24,339 bases of DNA. Source: a virus. Positions 24,055 to 24,339 of this stretch are shown piece by piece (within the stretch, counting starts at the first letter, position 1; every line of letters begins with the position of its first letter). Position numbers and translations under genes: made by a program. Location of the stretch: positions 1 through 24,339 of IMG/VR virus record IMGVR_UViG_3300004154_000045; one strand, given 5' to 3'. The notes under the pieces were generated by a model that saw nothing but the letters and a program-made list of their open reading frames with translations, searched no databases and was not told where the DNA came from.

Positions 24055-24339
24055 TTATTTGCTTTTTTTAATATTTGGAATAATTTCATTTTTGTATATG
24101 TTTTCACGGGATTTTGCATATTCTTTAAATCCTTTATCTTTTGGTGTTCCTTCAATTTTATCTTTGTAAGCTAAAATATCATTGTCAATATTGTCCATTA
24201 ACTTTATAAGATTTTTTGCTTTACCAGTTATGTATTTATCGTCCATTAATCCGGCAGATTCCAGAAAGGTTTGTCTGTATTCATCCATATCGTATTCTGA
24301 TTTAATATCATGAGCATTATAAAGCTTTCCACCCCAAGA
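24055..24339 (-). CDS. C-terminal part of an unknown protein, cut by window end
   Basis: On the minus strand the frame is open from the right edge to the stop at 24055-24057. An ATG at 24286-24288 could begin a 77-aa protein, but the open frame continues upstream through natural-looking sequence (WGGKLYNAHDI at the edge), so at least 94 aa belong to a larger gene that enters the window from the right. The visible part is highly charged and helical (Lys, Asp, Glu, Asn), with no Cys, signal peptide or TM. It is directly followed by the three-TM gene. Confidence 0.65.
   Translation of the reverse strand, partial: SWGGKLYNAHDIKSEYDMDEYRQTFLESAGLMDDKYITGKAKNLIKLMDNIDNDILAYKDKIEGTPKDKGFKEYAKSRENIYKNEIIPNIKKSK

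Noticed and set aside
1-24339. CRISPR array, tRNA or rRNA gene, insertion sequence
   Set aside because: No spaced direct-repeat array, tRNA cloverleaf or transposase was found on reading both strands.

Overview
The window is the late (virion-building) half of a tailed, siphovirus-like phage or prophage, followed by about 4 kb of accessory or flanking DNA. By eye the DNA is AT-rich. Some starts have a GAGG-type Shine-Dalgarno sequence and many others are coupled by TAATG or ATGA overlaps. A short open reading frame that looks like the glycyl-radical loop of an anaerobic ribonucleotide reductase suggests an anaerobic host. A low-GC anaerobe such as a spirochaete would fit, but no marker in the window settles the taxonomy, and no integrase or att site is visible.

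Layout. 1-219: non-coding leader with a strong hairpin followed by a T run and further RNA pairing potential. 220-2240: a NinG-type HNH protein, then small and large terminase. 2243-6382: SPP1-like portal, Mu-F/gp7-like minor head protein, scaffold and major capsid protein. 6433-8793: head-tail connector, stopper, HK97 gp10-like protein, tail terminator candidate and major tail protein. 8925-9637: tail assembly chaperone with a -1 frameshift site (A AAA AAG) that adds an 88-codon extension, as in lambda G/GT. 9649-17694: tape measure, distal tail and baseplate-like proteins, a hub-like protein and a coiled-coil tail fibre. 17687-18600: a small acidic protein and a GT-A/family 2-like glycosyltransferase. 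18620-20309: a probable lysis and membrane block with a TM plus coiled-coil protein, a DUF5675-like protein with a His/Cys motif, the 42-codon NrdD-like ORF and three small membrane proteins. 20374-20589: a Lar-like zinc-ribbon protein, followed by a terminator at 20657-20691.

Right of this terminator the character changes. There are two exported proteins, one with ankyrin repeats and one unrecognised. A membrane-anchored gene is split by a single-base frameshift in an A run. A 40-codon ORF lies between two near-identical copies of a hairpin. Two coupled genes on the minus strand follow, one of them cut by the window edge. The terminator may lie near the phage end or mark a moron/flank boundary.

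The + strand genes at 220-20589 are tightly packed in the canonical order packaging, head, connector, tail, fibre, lysis, which suggests one or a few long late transcripts. GC-rich hairpins without a T run follow the genes for the two most abundant virion proteins, major capsid and major tail. The most notable observations are the stand-alone glycyl-radical-loop ORF, the frameshift site and its extension, the split gene at 23088-23605, and the coupled minus-strand pair at the right edge.
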